From NCBI GenBank assembly GCA_946616305.1, contig CAMOIV010000003.1, positions 1 through 38,290 of the forward strand: a stretch of DNA of 38,290 bases. Direction: 5' to 3'. The DNA is from an uncultured Lachnospiraceae bacterium (GTDB taxonomy: Bacteria > Bacillota > Clostridia > Lachnospirales > Lachnospiraceae). Each line of letters begins with the position of its first letter. The first letter of the stretch is position 1. Made by a program: the position numbers and the translations under genes. Of the stretch, positions 1 to 9,848 are shown one piece after another. The notes beneath the pieces are model-generated. The model had not been told where the DNA came from. It ran no database searches and worked only from the letters and a program-made list of their open reading frames with translations.

Positions 1-126
1 CTTTCGGATATTGCGAGGGAACTGGAGATGGCCGCTGACGGAGCCGATATTGAAACCATTGTCCGGCTTCATGGCACTTTTACGGCTGATTACGGAAGGC
101 TTGTAGATCAGATAAGGGTTTTGTGA
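1..126 (+). CDS. C-terminal end of an Hpt (histidine phosphotransfer) domain protein, partial
   Basis: Frame 1 is open from the window edge to a TGA at 124-126 and encodes 41 residues. The sequence LSDIARELEMAADGADIE, followed by a helix ending in DYGRLVDQI, has the pattern of the last two helices of an Hpt domain, the module that relays phosphate from a hybrid sensor kinase to a response regulator. The active-site histidine would lie upstream, outside the window, so activity cannot be judged. The gene is probably the end of a hybrid histidine kinase (receiver followed by Hpt), which fits the receiver-domain fragment just downstream. The family call rests only on the pattern of this short tail, so it is moderate. 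Confidence 0.5.
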   Translation, partial: LSDIARELEMAADGADIETIVRLHGTFTADYGRLVDQIRVL

Positions 127-194
127 CGGCTTAAAAAAAGTGTCTAAAGGCTTGACAGCTTATGCTATATTTTCAACATGTATGGGGCAAGGCG

Positions 195-300
195 GGAGCA
201 GATGTTTTCTGCGCAGTACTTTTTCGAGGCGTGATGTTACTTGGAAAGTGCTCCTAAAATCAGGGGCTCGCGTACAGGATGTACGCGAGAGGCAGTACTG
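195..300 (+). other. Non-coding stretch rich in inverted repeats between the two signalling remnants
   Basis: All plus-strand frames between 127 and 313 are closed or give no recognisable protein. Within this gap CTCGCGTAC (267-275) faces GTACGCGAG (281-289) across a 5-base loop, a perfect 9-bp stem. The 8-base direct repeat GCAGTACT occurs at 213-220 and 292-299 and can also form a 7-bp outer stem (214-220 with 294-300). GGAGCA (195-200) can pair with TGCTCC (249-254), and GCAGA (198-202) with TCTGC (208-212). No T-run follows, so it is not a standard terminator. It could be a structured RNA or the scar of a rearrangement; I cannot assign it to a known RNA family. Confidence 0.3.
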
Positions 301-313
301 AACATGGATGTGA

Positions 314-769
314 ATACATGCCGTCAAGCGTAAAGACTACAGCAGCAGCTTCATCGCACCCAACGTACGCCTGCTCATAGTGGATGATAACAAGGTCAAT
401 CTCCTGGTGGAAAAGAAGCTGCTTCGGGAAACACAGATTCAGGTTGACACAGCCGAGGGCGGAGAAGAGGCTCTTAAACTAACGATGGAGAAAAGTTATG
501 ATGTCATACTCATGGACCATCTGATGCCGAAAATGGACGGGATCGAGTGTTTTAGAAGGATACGCAATCAGACAGAGGGCAGGTGCGCAGACACTCCCGT
601 GATCATGTTGAGTGCAAACGCGGAAGGGGAGAATGCCGATCTGTATGCGGAAGCCGGATTTGATGACCACCTTATGAAACCGGTTTCAGGAGCCGCCCTG
701 GAGGAGGTTCTCCTAAAGCATCTGCCGAAAGACAAACTGGAAGGATCCGAAGCCGAAGACGTGACGTAA
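314..769 (+). pseudogene. Receiver-domain remnant of a hybrid histidine kinase
   Basis: From about 332 the frame encodes RKDYSSSFIAPNVRLLIVDD and then a full CheY-like receiver: acidic pair DD, phospho-acceptor Asp in VILMDHLMPKMDG, the Ser/Thr site in VIMLSANA, and Lys in the HLMKP motif. The SSSFIAPNV lead-in is the linker type that joins the kinase core to the receiver in Lachnospiraceae hybrid kinases, yet stops at 299 and 311 close the frame immediately upstream. The only start codons in frame are GTG at 380 and CTG at 371. Starting at 380 would remove the first beta strand and part of the acidic pocket, and no ribosome site is visible. I therefore read it as a decayed or truncated gene, with the open part from 380 to 769 (129 codons). 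The alternative is a non-canonical start giving a stand-alone receiver. Confidence 0.6.
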
Positions 770-838
770 GCATCAGGGAGCGCATGGCATCGGAGTGGCG
801 GCCCGGGAAGAACAAAACAGAAGCCGCCCGGAGGACAT

Positions 839-2818
839 ATGGAATTCAAATTACATTCGGAATATCAGCCTACCGGCGATCAGCCGCAGGCAATAAAGAA
901 ACTGGTAGAGGGTTTCAAAGAGGGCAACCAGTTTGAGACACTTCTTGGCGTGACAGGTTCCGGCAAGACCTTCACCATGGCAAACGTCATAGCCGCCCTG
1001 AATAAGCCCACGCTCATCATCTCACATAACAAGACACTTGCCGGACAGCTTTACTCGGAGATGAAGGAATTCTTCCCCGAGAACGCGGTGGAATACTTTG
1101 TGTCCTACTACGATTACTACCAGCCGGAAGCCTACGTCCCCTCCACGGACACATATATAGAGAAGGACTCTTCAATAAACGACGAGATAGACAAACTGAG
1201 GCTTTCCGCCACGGCGGCACTTTCCGAAAGAAATGATGTCATAGTGGTGGCCTCCGTATCCTGTATATACGGACTGGGATCACCGGATGACTATATGAGC
1301 ATGATGATCTCTTTAAGACCCGGCATGGAAAAGGACAGAGACGAGGTCATCCATGAACTCATAGGCATCAGATACGACAGGGCGCAGACTGATTTTAAGA
1401 GATCCACCTTCAGGGTACACGGAGACGTGCTGGATATCTTTCCCGCAGAATCCGATGATACGGCGGTGAGGATAGACTTTTTCGGGGACGAGATAGAAAG
1501 GATCACGGAATTTGACGTTCTGACAGGCCACCCCAAGGCAGAACTCAAGCACATAGCCATATTCCCGGCATCACATTATGTGGTGACCAGGGAAAAGATG
1601 GAGAAGGGTATAGCTCTTATTGAGGAGGAGCTTAAGGAGAGGGTAGGATATTTTAAGTCCGAGGATAAGCTCATAGAGGCACAGCGCATATCCGAGAGGA
1701 CCAATTATGACATAGAGATGATGAGAGAGACCGGGTTCTGCTCAGGGATAGAGAACTACTCAAGGCCCCTCTCGGGCAGAGCTCCCGGATCGGCACCCAT
1801 GACACTTATGGATTTCTTTCCCGATGATTACCTTGTCATAGTGGATGAGAGCCATATCACGATACCCCAGATAGGAGGCATGTATAACGGAGACCAGGCA
1901 AGAAAGGATTCCCTTGTGGAATACGGCTTCAGACTGCCATCTGCAAAAGACAACAGACCTCTTTCCTTTGAGGAATGGGAGATGCACCTTGATAAGCTGC
2001 TTTTCGTTTCGGCCACACCGTCGGATTATGAGGAGGCGCATGAGCTTCTAAGAGCGGAACAGATCATAAGGCCCACGGGTCTTTTGGATCCCGAGATCAT
2101 CGTGAAGGGTACAAAGGGCCAGGTGGACGACCTTGTAAGTGAGATAAACAAGGAGACCAAAAAGAAGGGTAAGGTCCTGGTGACCACTCTCACAAAAAGG
2201 ATGGCCGAGGACCTTACGGATTACCTAAGAGAGGCGGGCATCAGGGTCAAGTATCTGCATTCGGATGTGGATACACTGGAAAGAGCGCAGATAATAAGGG
2301 ATATGAGACTTGATGTATTTGACGTTCTGGTAGGAATCAATCTGTTAAGAGAGGGTCTTGATATCCCGGAGATAACGCTTGTGGCAGTAATGGATGCCGA
2401 CAAGGAAGGCTTCCTGCGTTCGACCACGTCTCTTATCCAGACCGTGGGCAGGGCAGCCAGAAATTCGGAAGGCCATGTTATAATGTATGCCGATACCGTT
2501 ACCGGATCCATGAAGGAGTGCATAGAGGAGACCGAGAGGAGACGTCGGATCCAGTCGGAGTATAATAAGGAACACGGTATCACACCCCAGACCATCAAAA
2601 AGGCGGTGAGAGACCTTATATCCATTTCAAAATCCGTTGCAAAGAGCGAATACGAACTGGAGAAGGATCCCGAGTCCATGGATCGTAAGGAGCTTATGAA
2701 GCTTACGGAGGATATCGGCAAACAGATGAGAAAGGCTGCGGCAGAACTTGATTTCGAGACAGCAGCCGTTCTACGTGATAAAATGATAGAGTTAAAAAAG
2801 TATCTGATGGATTCATGA
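839..2818 (+). CDS. uvrB: UvrABC system protein B (excinuclease helicase subunit)
   Basis: UvrB is the damage-verifying ATPase of nucleotide excision repair; it is loaded on DNA by UvrA and then recruits UvrC. The 659-residue length is normal for the family. Walker A GVTGSGKT lies at residues 37-44, the Tyr-rich beta-hairpin that clamps damaged DNA at about 90-116, the DESH Walker B box at 336-339, motif III SATPSD near 391, and the C-terminal UVR motif that binds UvrC at about 622-657. The ATG is well placed behind GGAGG (830-834). A glycosyltransferase gene and uvrA follow on the same strand, so the two Uvr subunits are probably co-transcribed. I saw no LexA-type GAAC-N4-GTTC operator in the short leader. 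Confidence 0.98.
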   Translation: MEFKLHSEYQPTGDQPQAIKKLVEGFKEGNQFETLLGVTGSGKTFTMANVIAALNKPTLIISHNKTLAGQLYSEMKEFFPENAVEYFVSYYDYYQPEAYVPSTDTYIEKDSSINDEIDKLRLSATAALSERNDVIVVASVSCIYGLGSPDDYMSMMISLRPGMEKDRDEVIHELIGIRYDRAQTDFKRSTFRVHGDVLDIFPAESDDTAVRIDFFGDEIERITEFDVLTGHPKAELKHIAIFPASHYVVTREKMEKGIALIEEELKERVGYFKSEDKLIEAQRISERTNYDIEMMRETGFCSGIENYSRPLSGRAPGSAPMTLMDFFPDDYLVIVDESHITIPQIGGMYNGDQARKDSLVEYGFRLPSAKDNRPLSFEEWEMHLDKLLFVSATPSDYEEAHELLRAEQIIRPTGLLDPEIIVKGTKGQVDDLVSEINKETKKKGKVLVTTLTKRMAEDLTDYLREAGIRVKYLHSDVDTLERAQIIRDMRLDVFDVLVGINLLREGLDIPEITLVAVMDADKEGFLRSTTSLIQTVGRAARNSEGHVIMYADTVTGSMKECIEETERRRRIQSEYNKEHGITPQTIKKAVRDLISISKSVAKSEYELEKDPESMDRKELMKLTEDIGKQMRKAAAELDFETAAVLRDKMIELKKYLMDS

Positions 2819-2891
2819 TCAGGACTGATTACCCGGAGAGCTCCGGGAGAAAGGAAGATCCGCACTGTATTCATGCAGGATCGGATCGAGG

Positions 2892-3671
2892 ATGACAATG
2901 GGAAAGAAGCTGTCCATAGTTGTACCCACATTTAATGAGGCAGGAAATGTAGGAGAACTTGCAAAGCAGGTTGCCGAAGCCATGAAGGGACTGGATTATA
3001 ATATCTGGTTCATAGACGATTCCAATGATGAAACCCCCGGGGTGCTTGAGGAACTGTGTAATAACGATAAGCACTGCCATTACCACCACAGGGAGGGAGA
3101 AGCGCAGACTGGACTTGCCACAGCCGTTATAGAGGGATTCAATATGGCAGACGGCGATTTCCTTGCGTGCATGGATGCGGATCTCCAGCATCCCCCCAGG
3201 GTTTTAAGACCCATGTATGCCGCAATGCTGTCGGGAGCGGACATGTGCATCCCCTCCAGACTTATAAAGGGCGGCTCCGACGGAGGCCTGAACATCGTGA
3301 GGAAGGTTATATCCGGAACTGCAAGATGGATAGGGAAGTTGTCTCTTTCGGCATTAAGGAATATATCCGATCCCACATCGGGGCTTTTTATGTTCCGCAA
3401 GGATATGCTTGAGGGAGCGGATCTTAGGCCTGTGGGCTGGAAGATAATGGTAGAGGTCCTTGCCATGTGTGACTACAGACTTATCGTGGAGATCCCCTAT
3501 GAATTCCAGGACAGGAACTCCGGAGAATCAAAGATATCAAAGTCCGCCACCATAGATTACCTTAAGCAGCTGACGGATCTTCGTACAAGAGGCAGGAACC
3601 ATGATTCCGTGCTTGTTACCAGATGGTCACCGGATTTTACCAAAAGCATGGTGGAGAAGTATTGCCCGTAA
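2892..3671 (+). CDS. Family 2 glycosyltransferase, DPM1-like (polyprenyl-phosphate mannosyltransferase type)
   Basis: The 259-residue protein is a GT-A fold transferase. [14 protein letters not shown] near the N terminus, the acidic DDSND loop, and [11 protein letters not shown], which carries the metal-binding DxD, match the dolichol/polyprenyl-phosphate mannosyltransferase subgroup. Conserved SRLIKGG and SGLFMFRKD segments support this. Such enzymes move a hexose from a nucleotide sugar to a lipid-phosphate carrier on the inner face of the membrane. No transmembrane helix is visible, so it resembles the soluble DPM1 form rather than GtrB-type proteins with membrane tails. It lies between uvrB and uvrA on the same strand with 73- and 21-bp gaps. 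The ATG at 2892 has only a weak ribosome site; ATG 2898 is an alternative. GDP-mannose genes occur at 21840-24121, but the sugar is not proven. Confidence 0.8.
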   Translation: MTMGKKLSIVVPTFNEAGNVGELAKQVAEAMKGLDYNIWFIDDSNDETPGVLEELCNNDKHCHYHHREGEAQTGLATAVIEGFNMADGDFLACMDADLQHPPRVLRPMYAAMLSGADMCIPSRLIKGGSDGGLNIVRKVISGTARWIGKLSLSALRNISDPTSGLFMFRKDMLEGADLRPVGWKIMVEVLAMCDYRLIVEIPYEFQDRNSGESKISKSATIDYLKQLTDLRTRGRNHDSVLVTRWSPDFTKSMVEKYCP

Positions 3672-3692
3672 GGATACAGATACAGGTCGATT

Positions 3693-6602
3693 ATGAAGAA
3701 GAGCGATAGCGAGACTGAAAAGAAAAAATACATAAGGATCAGAGGAGCCAAGGAACATAATCTGAAGGGATTGTCGGTTGATATCCCGAGAAATGAGCTC
3801 ATAGTCATGACAGGACTTTCCGGATCGGGAAAGTCCTCACTTGCCTTTGACACCATATATGCGGAGGGACAGCGGAGATATATGCAGTCCCTGTCCAGTT
3901 ATGCCCGTATGTTTCTGGGACAGATGGACAAGCCGGATGTGGAATCCATAGAGGGGCTGCCTCCTGCCATATCCATCGACCAGAAATCCACCAACAGGAA
4001 TCCCAGATCCACGGTGGGCACAGTCACGGAGATATATGATTACCTCAGGCTTCTGTATGCAAGGATAGGAGTTCCCCACTGCCCCAACTGCAAAAAAAAG
4101 ATAGAGCGCCAGACTGCGGATCAGATGGCGGATATCTTAATGAGCCTTCCCGAGAGAACGAAGATACAGCTTCTGTCCCCCATAGTAAGGGGCAAAAAGG
4201 GCAGACATGAGAAGGTCCTTGAGAGAGCGAAAAAGTCGGGATATGCCAGAGTCATGATCGACGGCCTTCTATACGATCTGTCCGAAGAGATCGAGCTGGA
4301 TAAGAACATACGACACAGCATCGAGATAGTAGTGGACAGGCTGGTGATCAAGGAAGGGATAGAGAGCAGGCTTGCGGGCTCCATAGAGAACGTGCTTGAG
4401 CTGTCCCAGGGGCTTATGAACGTGGATATCAATTCGGGAGAAAGGACCATGTCCTTTTCCAATACCTTCTCCTGCCCCGACTGCGGCATTTCCATACCTC
4501 CCATAGAGCCCAGAAGCTTTTCCTTCAACAATCCCTTCGGGGCCTGCCCTGTTTGCTCGGGCCTGGGATATAAGATGGAATTTGACGAGGATCTGATGAT
4601 CCCGGATAAAAGCCTTTCTTTTAATGAGGGATGTGTAAGCTGTATGGGATGGATGAGCTCCAAGGACCCGGGCAGTTATTCCCATGCGCTTTTGGAAGCC
4701 CTTTCAAAGGCCTACGGCTTTTCCCTTGATACACCTTACGAGGAGCTGCCCGAGAAGGTGCGGCATATGTTCATATACGGTACCGGAGGAAGGACAGTGA
4801 GGGTCCATTATAAGGGTATGCATTCCGAGGGCGATTATGAAGATGCCTTCCCGGGGCTTATCAAGAATATGGAACGAAGATACAGGGAGACTGCATCCGA
4901 ATCAGCCAAAGCCGAATACGAACAGTTCATGAGGATAACTCCCTGCGAGGAGTGTAAGGGACAGCGGCTGAAAAAGGAATCCCTTGCGGTAACGGTGGAT
5001 GATAAGAATATATTCCAGCTGACGGAAATGTCGGTAAAGCAGCTTCTGAAGTATTTCGATGAGATACCGGATTCCATAACTCCCCAGCAGCAGCTTATCG
5101 GACAGAACATCATAAAGGAGATATATTCCCGTATCAGGTTCATGAATGATGTGGGTCTTGATTATCTTACCCTTTCCAGGGCAACGGGAACTCTTTCCGG
5201 AGGAGAAGCCCAGAGGATAAGACTGGCAACACAGATCGGCAGCGGTCTGGTAGGAGTGGCATATATCCTGGATGAGCCATCCATAGGGCTGCATCAGCGT
5301 GATAACGACAAGCTGCTGTCCACCCTCAAACACCTGAGGGATCTGGGCAATACCCTGATCGTGGTGGAGCATGATGAGGATACCATGCGGGCAGCGGACC
5401 AGATCATAGATATAGGACCAGGAGCCGGAACCCATGGCGGAAATCTTGTGGCACAGGGCAGAGCAGATGAGATAGCCAAAATACCGGAGTCCATCACAGG
5501 ACAATACCTTGCGGGCAGGCTCTCTATCCCTATGCCGGACAAAAGAAGGAAACCCACGGGATGGATAGAGATAAAAAATGCCAGGGAGAATAATCTAAGA
5601 GGCATCGATGTTAAGATCCCCCTCGGAGTCATGACCATCGTTACCGGGGTTTCGGGATCCGGGAAGTCCTCCCTGATAAATGAGATACTGTATAAGAATG
5701 CGGCAAAGAAGCTTAACAGAGCCAGAGTGATCCCGGGAGCATCGGACGGGGTAAAGGGTCTTGAGCAGCTTGACAAGGTTATAGCCATAGATCAGTCTCC
5801 CATCGGCCGTACCCCCAGATCCAACCCTGCAACATATACCGGTGTGTTCGATCAGATAAGGGACCTTTTCTCCAACACTCCCGAAGCAAAGGCCAGAGGC
5901 TATGGAAAGGGACGTTTCTCCTTTAATGTAAGGGGCGGCAGATGTGAGGCCTGCAGCGGAGACGGTATTATCAAGATAGAGATGCATTTCCTGCCGGATG
6001 TATTTGTTCCCTGCGACGTGTGTCACGGTAAGAGATACAACAGAGAGACCCTGGATGTGACATACAAGGGCAAGACCATATCCGATGTATTGGAAATGAC
6101 GGTTGAGGAGGCTCTGGGATTCTTTGAGAATCTGCCCTCCATAAGGAATAAGATCCAGACCCTGTACGATGTGGGCCTTGGCTATGTAAGGCTGGGACAG
6201 CCCTCAACGGAGCTGTCCGGCGGAGAAGCCCAGCGTATCAAGCTGGCATCCGAGCTGTCCAGAAAAGGCACGGGCAAGACCATATATATCCTGGACGAGC
6301 CTACCACGGGTCTTCATTTCGATGATGTGAAGAAGCTCATCATGATCCTGAGGAGACTTACCGAATCAGGTAATACCGTGGTTGTTATAGAGCATAATCT
6401 GGATGTGATAAAATGCGGGGATCAGATCATAGACATGGGACCTGAAGGAGGAGACGGAGGCGGACTTGTGATAGCCACGGGAACTCCCGAGGAGGTCGCA
6501 AAGAACAAAAAGAGCTATACCGGAAAATATATAGCAAGGATCCTGGAGCAGGGATCGGGAAAAAAACAGAAAAAAAGAGAAACAGGGGTTAAGAAATCCT
6601 GA
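3693..6602 (+). CDS. uvrA: UvrABC system protein A (damage-recognition ATPase)
   Basis: UvrA is the dimeric ABC-type ATPase that finds bulky DNA lesions and loads UvrB. The 969-residue protein has both nucleotide-binding domains: Walker [10 protein letters not shown] at residues 41-49 and GVSGSGKSS in the second half, and two signature motifs LSGGEAQRI. Two Cys-x2-Cys zinc modules flank the signature regions (FSCPDCG...CPVCSG, and RCEACSG...PCDVCHG). An extra CPNCKKK pair lies near residue 130. The length is slightly above the usual 940 because of a Lys-rich tail ([16 protein letters not shown]). It is the last gene of the uvrB group and is followed by a strong intrinsic terminator. Confidence 0.98.
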   Translation: MKKSDSETEKKKYIRIRGAKEHNLKGLSVDIPRNELIVMTGLSGSGKSSLAFDTIYAEGQRRYMQSLSSYARMFLGQMDKPDVESIEGLPPAISIDQKSTNRNPRSTVGTVTEIYDYLRLLYARIGVPHCPNCKKKIERQTADQMADILMSLPERTKIQLLSPIVRGKKGRHEKVLERAKKSGYARVMIDGLLYDLSEEIELDKNIRHSIEIVVDRLVIKEGIESRLAGSIENVLELSQGLMNVDINSGERTMSFSNTFSCPDCGISIPPIEPRSFSFNNPFGACPVCSGLGYKMEFDEDLMIPDKSLSFNEGCVSCMGWMSSKDPGSYSHALLEALSKAYGFSLDTPYEELPEKVRHMFIYGTGGRTVRVHYKGMHSEGDYEDAFPGLIKNMERRYRETASESAKAEYEQFMRITPCEECKGQRLKKESLAVTVDDKNIFQLTEMSVKQLLKYFDEIPDSITPQQQLIGQNIIKEIYSRIRFMNDVGLDYLTLSRATGTLSGGEAQRIRLATQIGSGLVGVAYILDEPSIGLHQRDNDKLLSTLKHLRDLGNTLIVVEHDEDTMRAADQIIDIGPGAGTHGGNLVAQGRADEIAKIPESITGQYLAGRLSIPMPDKRRKPTGWIEIKNARENNLRGIDVKIPLGVMTIVTGVSGSGKSSLINEILYKNAAKKLNRARVIPGASDGVKGLEQLDKVIAIDQSPIGRTPRSNPATYTGVFDQIRDLFSNTPEAKARGYGKGRFSFNVRGGRCEACSGDGIIKIEMHFLPDVFVPCDVCHGKRYNRETLDVTYKGKTISDVLEMTVEEALGFFENLPSIRNKIQTLYDVGLGYVRLGQPSTELSGGEAQRIKLASELSRKGTGKTIYILDEPTTGLHFDDVKKLIMILRRLTESGNTVVVIEHNLDVIKCGDQIIDMGPEGGDGGGLVIATGTPEEVAKNKKSYTGKYIARILEQGSGKKQKKRETGVKKS

Positions 6603-6648
6603 GTTTATGCCGATAACACATATGCATGGATGTAATCTTTAACGGCAC

Positions 6649-6679
6649 GGACGCACTTAAACATGTGCGTCCTTTTTTA
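6649..6679 (+). terminator. Rho-independent terminator after uvrA
   Basis: GGACGCAC (6649-6656) and GTGCGTCC (6665-6672) form a perfect 8-bp stem with an 8-base loop, followed at once by six T residues (6673-6678). It lies 46 bases after the uvrA stop and just before the mbl promoter, so it separates the two transcription units. Confidence 0.92.
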
Positions 6680-6683
6680 TACG

Positions 6684-6711
6684 TTGAAACTTTCCTTGTT
6701 TCGTTTATAAT
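6684..6711 (+). promoter_or_regulatory. Sigma-A promoter for the mbl-flgF-flgG operon
   Basis: TTGAAA (6684-6689) and a consensus TATAAT (6706-6711) are separated by 16 bases, directly after the uvrA terminator and 44 bases before the mbl start codon. This is a housekeeping-type promoter rather than a sigma-D (flagellar) one, although the operon carries flagellar genes. Confidence 0.8.
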
Positions 6712-6755
6712 ATAAGGGTTAATATTTGGCATATTAGATTTGAGACGAGGAAATT

Positions 6756-7751
6756 ATGAGCGGAACGGATATAGGGATAGATTTAGGTACGGCCAGCGTA
6801 CTTGTATATATCAGAGGAAAGGGTGTTGTGTTAAAAGAGCCCTCGGTGGTTGCTTTTGACAGGGACACCAATAAGATCAAGGCCATAGGTGAGGAAGCAA
6901 GGCTCATGCTTGGCCGTACACCCGGTAACATCGTGGCCATAAGGCCCATGAGACAGGGAGTTATCTCCAATTACACGGTTACGGAGAAGATGCTTAAATA
7001 CTTCATCCAGAAGGCTGTGGGCAAGAGGACCTTCAGAAAGCCGCGTATCTGTGTGGGTGTACCCTCGGCAGCATCCGAGGTTGAGAGGAAGGCGGTTGAG
7101 GACGCCGCATACCAGGCCGGGGCCAGAGAAGTATCCATAATAGAAGAGCCTATAGCCGCAGCCATAGGTGCAGGTATAGATATAGTCAAGGCCTGCGGCA
7201 ACATGATAGTAGATATCGGCGGAGGAACGTCGGATATAGCGGTCATATCCCTTGGAGGAGCCGTTGAGTCCACATCCATAAAGGTTGCGGGAGATGATTT
7301 CGACGAAGCCATAGTCAGATATATGAGAAAGAAGCACAACCTCCTCATAGGAGAGCCGACTGCGGAGGATCTTAAGATAAACGTAGGATCGGTCTTCAAA
7401 AGGGACGAGGTTGACTATATGGATGTGAGAGGAAGAAACCTGTTAACGGGACTTCCGGTAACCGTCAAGGTATCCTCCGAGGAAACGGAGGAGGCCCTCA
7501 AGGAAGCCACATCCCAGATAATAGAAGCAATACACAGCGTGTTGGAGCGCACACCACCCGAATTGGCAGCGGATATAGCATCCAGAGGAATAGTGCTGAC
7601 GGGCGGAGGATCTCTGCTAAGAGGTCTCGAGGAACTGATAACCGAAAAAACCGGCATAAATACCATGACTGCCGAGGATCCCATGACTGCGGTTGCAGTG
7701 GGGACCGGTAAATATGTGGACTTTATTGCGGGCTACAGAGAAGAGGACTGA
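6756..7751 (+). CDS. mbl: MreB/Mbl-family actin-like cell-shape protein
   Basis: This is a bacterial actin that polymerises under the membrane and guides the cell-wall elongation machinery. The 331-residue length is typical. IGIDLGTASVLVY near the N terminus is the phosphate-1 loop, MIVDIGGGTSDIAVIS phosphate-2, and IVLTGGGSLLRGLEE the adenosine-binding motif. VGVPSAASEVERKAVEDAA is the usual MreB segment. The call Mbl rather than MreB rests on context: flagellar rod genes flgF and flgG follow at once, the mbl-flhO-flhP order known from Bacillus, whereas mreB is normally followed by mreC and mreD. The ATG has a GAGG ribosome site and a consensus promoter upstream. Confidence 0.9.
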   Translation: MSGTDIGIDLGTASVLVYIRGKGVVLKEPSVVAFDRDTNKIKAIGEEARLMLGRTPGNIVAIRPMRQGVISNYTVTEKMLKYFIQKAVGKRTFRKPRICVGVPSAASEVERKAVEDAAYQAGAREVSIIEEPIAAAIGAGIDIVKACGNMIVDIGGGTSDIAVISLGGAVESTSIKVAGDDFDEAIVRYMRKKHNLLIGEPTAEDLKINVGSVFKRDEVDYMDVRGRNLLTGLPVTVKVSSEETEEALKEATSQIIEAIHSVLERTPPELAADIASRGIVLTGGGSLLRGLEELITEKTGINTMTAEDPMTAVAVGTGKYVDFIAGYREED

Positions 7752-7754
7752 CAT

Positions 7755-8555
7755 ATGGTAAAAGGTCTTTACATCGCACACAGCGCAATGATCAACGAGC
7801 AGCACAGGATGGATACCCTGACCAACAATCTGGCCAATACATCCACCACCGGCTACAAAAAGGAAGGAGCAACATCCCAGACCTTCGCAGATGCGCTTGC
7901 GGTAAAGATCAAGGACTCATCCGAATGGTATCTGTCCAGAAGGATGGGCAACATGCAGCCCGGCGTCAAGATAGGCGAGAACTATGTTGACTGGTCGGAG
8001 GGCGGCTTCAGGGAGACGGAGAACACCTTTGACCTGGCACTGTCCGACTCAGGCTTTTTCAGGATCGAATTCACCGACAAGGCCGGTAACACCAGCGAGA
8101 AATATACAAGAGACGGATCCTTTACCCTCACTCTGCAGGGAACTCTTGTAACCAAGGACGGAGATTATGTGCTGGATACCAACGGCAATCATATAACCTT
8201 AGATCCCACACAGGATGCAACGATAGACAGACAGGGCAACATATTCCAGGGAGCAGGCGCTGCCCCCGTTGCCACCATAGGCATCACGGATTTCCAGAGG
8301 AATGAAACCGGAACGGATTATTATTTCCTTGAGAAATACGGTGAGAATATGTATCAGGCAGTTGAGGGGGCTACCCAGATCCCGTCCAACGCCCAGATCT
8401 ATTCCGGATATCTTGAACAGTCAAATGTCGAAACGGTATCGGAAATGGTCAATATGATCGCTGTCCAGAGACAGTATGAGATCAATCAGAAGATAATCAC
8501 CACGATAGACGATTCGCTTGAGAACTCAGTCAATCAGATCGGTAAGCTTGGCTAA
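7755..8555 (+). CDS. flgF: Flagellar basal-body rod protein, FlgF/FlhO type
   Basis: This is a structural protein of the flagellar rod, exported by the flagellar type III apparatus and assembled across the envelope. The 266-residue protein begins with the conserved rod/hook N terminus (LYIAHSAMINEQHRMDTLTN, then NLANTSTTGYKK). It ends with the matching coiled-coil helix (SNVETVSEMVNMIAVQRQYE and NQKIITTIDD). The middle holds the FlgE/F/G domain (SGFFRIEF, YTRDGSFTL). It starts 3 bases after mbl and is the first of two tandem paralogues, which corresponds to FlhO in Bacillus. No signal peptide is expected or seen. Confidence 0.9.
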   Translation: MVKGLYIAHSAMINEQHRMDTLTNNLANTSTTGYKKEGATSQTFADALAVKIKDSSEWYLSRRMGNMQPGVKIGENYVDWSEGGFRETENTFDLALSDSGFFRIEFTDKAGNTSEKYTRDGSFTLTLQGTLVTKDGDYVLDTNGNHITLDPTQDATIDRQGNIFQGAGAAPVATIGITDFQRNETGTDYYFLEKYGENMYQAVEGATQIPSNAQIYSGYLEQSNVETVSEMVNMIAVQRQYEINQKIITTIDDSLENSVNQIGKLG

Positions 8556-8569
8556 GGAGGAGGTATGAC

Positions 8570-9388
8570 ATGGTAAGATCATTATGGACAGCCGCCACAG
8601 GCATGATCGCGCAGCAGGTAAACGTTGATACCATCGCGAACAATCTGGCAAACGTTAACACCACCGGATACAAAACGGAAGTAAATGAATTCAAGAGCCT
8701 TTTATATCAGACCATGCAGACTAAGACCACTACTGCAAATGCGGAGCAAAAGCCCATAGGCGCTCAGGTGGGACTTGGTGTGAGGAATGCATCCATAACC
8801 TCACAGTTTACCGACGGAGCTCTGCTGGAGTCCGAGAATGCCACAAGCTTTGCCATACAGGGCAAGGGCTTCTTCGCAGTGAGAGGCAATGACGGCAATA
8901 CATATTACACAAGGAACGGCGATTTCAATTTCAATCTGAACGCGGGAGGAGGACTGGCACTGTCAAACTCTGACGGTTTTCCCGTACTGAACACGGCCGG
9001 GCAGCCCATAGTACTTAACGGAGATTATATGGCCAGCAAGATAACAGTGGATGCAGAGGGCAGGATCCTTTATCCTGATGCGCAGAACAACCCCCAGCCC
9101 GTTGGAATGCAGATAGGCCTTACACAGTTTCAGAATCCCAAGGGCCTTAATAAAGTGGGAGATTCCCTGTTCGCTGTGACAGCAGCCTCGGGACAGCCCA
9201 TGAATGAAGCAACCAACGCAAATCTTGAGAAGTCGGTGGTGAGACAGGGATACCTTGAAGGCTCCAATGTACAGGTTGCCGATGAGATGGTCAATCTCAT
9301 AGTCGCCCAGAGGGCATACGAGTTGAATTCAAAAGCCATCACTACCACCGATGAGATGATGCAGACAGCCAATTCCCTTAAGAGGTAA
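8570..9388 (+). CDS. flgG: Flagellar distal rod protein, FlgG/FlhP type
   Basis: FlgG forms the distal rod. The 272-residue protein shows the family's N-terminal motif (LWTAATGMIAQQVNVDTIAN followed by NLANVNTTGYK), a central SFAIQGKGFFAV and YTRNGDFNF domain, and the C-terminal helix VVRQGYLEGSNVQVADEMV with IVAQRAYELNSKAI. A GGAGGAGG ribosome site lies shortly before the ATG. It is paralogous to the preceding gene but closer to canonical FlgG in its C-terminal motifs. It is followed within 10 bases by the FlgJ-like rod-binding gene. Confidence 0.93.
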   Translation: MVRSLWTAATGMIAQQVNVDTIANNLANVNTTGYKTEVNEFKSLLYQTMQTKTTTANAEQKPIGAQVGLGVRNASITSQFTDGALLESENATSFAIQGKGFFAVRGNDGNTYYTRNGDFNFNLNAGGGLALSNSDGFPVLNTAGQPIVLNGDYMASKITVDAEGRILYPDAQNNPQPVGMQIGLTQFQNPKGLNKVGDSLFAVTAASGQPMNEATNANLEKSVVRQGYLEGSNVQVADEMVNLIVAQRAYELNSKAITTTDEMMQTANSLKR

Positions 9389-9398
9389 ATAGGATAAT

Positions 9399-9848
9399 AT
9401 GGATATAGATACAAGTTATCTGACCACACTTTCAGAACAGGCAGTTTCAAATGCCAACAGCAGGAAGATCAAGGATACCCTGTCAGGGTTATCCAAATCT
9501 GCCGCCGCAGGGGGATCCAAAGTGGATACGGCGGAGGATGAGAAGCTGCTTGATGCATGCAAACAGTTCGAAAGCTATTTCGTCGAACAGATGTATAAGG
9601 AGATGCTGAAGACCGTTCCCACAGATGAGCTGGAGAACGGATCCAATAAGATGCTGGTAGATTATTACAAGGAGAATCTTGTAAAGGAGTATGCCTCCAA
9701 GACGACTGAGCAGGAGAGCCTTGGACTGGCACAGATGCTCTATGAGCAGATGAAGAGGAATATCGGCGTCACACCCGAGGAAATAGATGCCAGGGCGGCA
9801 GAAGCCGGGGTCAATGCATCCGAAGCCAAAGATGAACAGGCAGAATAA
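9399..9848 (+). CDS. flgJ: Rod-binding protein (FlgJ N-terminal domain only)
   Basis: The 149-residue protein carries the rod-binding domain found at the N terminus of FlgJ: LLDACKQFESYFVEQMYKEM (about residues 50-69) and YKENLVKEYA, ending in GLAQMLYEQMKRN. It lacks the C-terminal muramidase domain that proteobacterial FlgJ uses to open the peptidoglycan, so here it can only be a rod scaffold or cap. This short form is usual in Firmicutes and implies that another hydrolase clears the wall. Position after flgG supports the role. Its stop codon overlaps the start of recD2 (TAATG). Confidence 0.85.
   Translation: MDIDTSYLTTLSEQAVSNANSRKIKDTLSGLSKSAAAGGSKVDTAEDEKLLDACKQFESYFVEQMYKEMLKTVPTDELENGSNKMLVDYYKENLVKEYASKTTEQESLGLAQMLYEQMKRNIGVTPEEIDARAAEAGVNASEAKDEQAE

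Noticed and set aside
152-171. TTGACA followed by TATATT as a promoter
   Set aside because: The spacing is only 8 bases; no acceptable -10 lies 16-18 bases from the TTGACA.
770-838. LexA/DinR operator upstream of uvrB
   Set aside because: I looked for GAAC-N4-GTTC; only a half site (GAAC near 809) is present.
2832-2847. Palindrome CCCGGAGAGCTCCGGG between uvrB and the glycosyltransferase gene as a terminator
   Set aside because: No T-run follows on either strand, and the genes appear to be one transcription unit.
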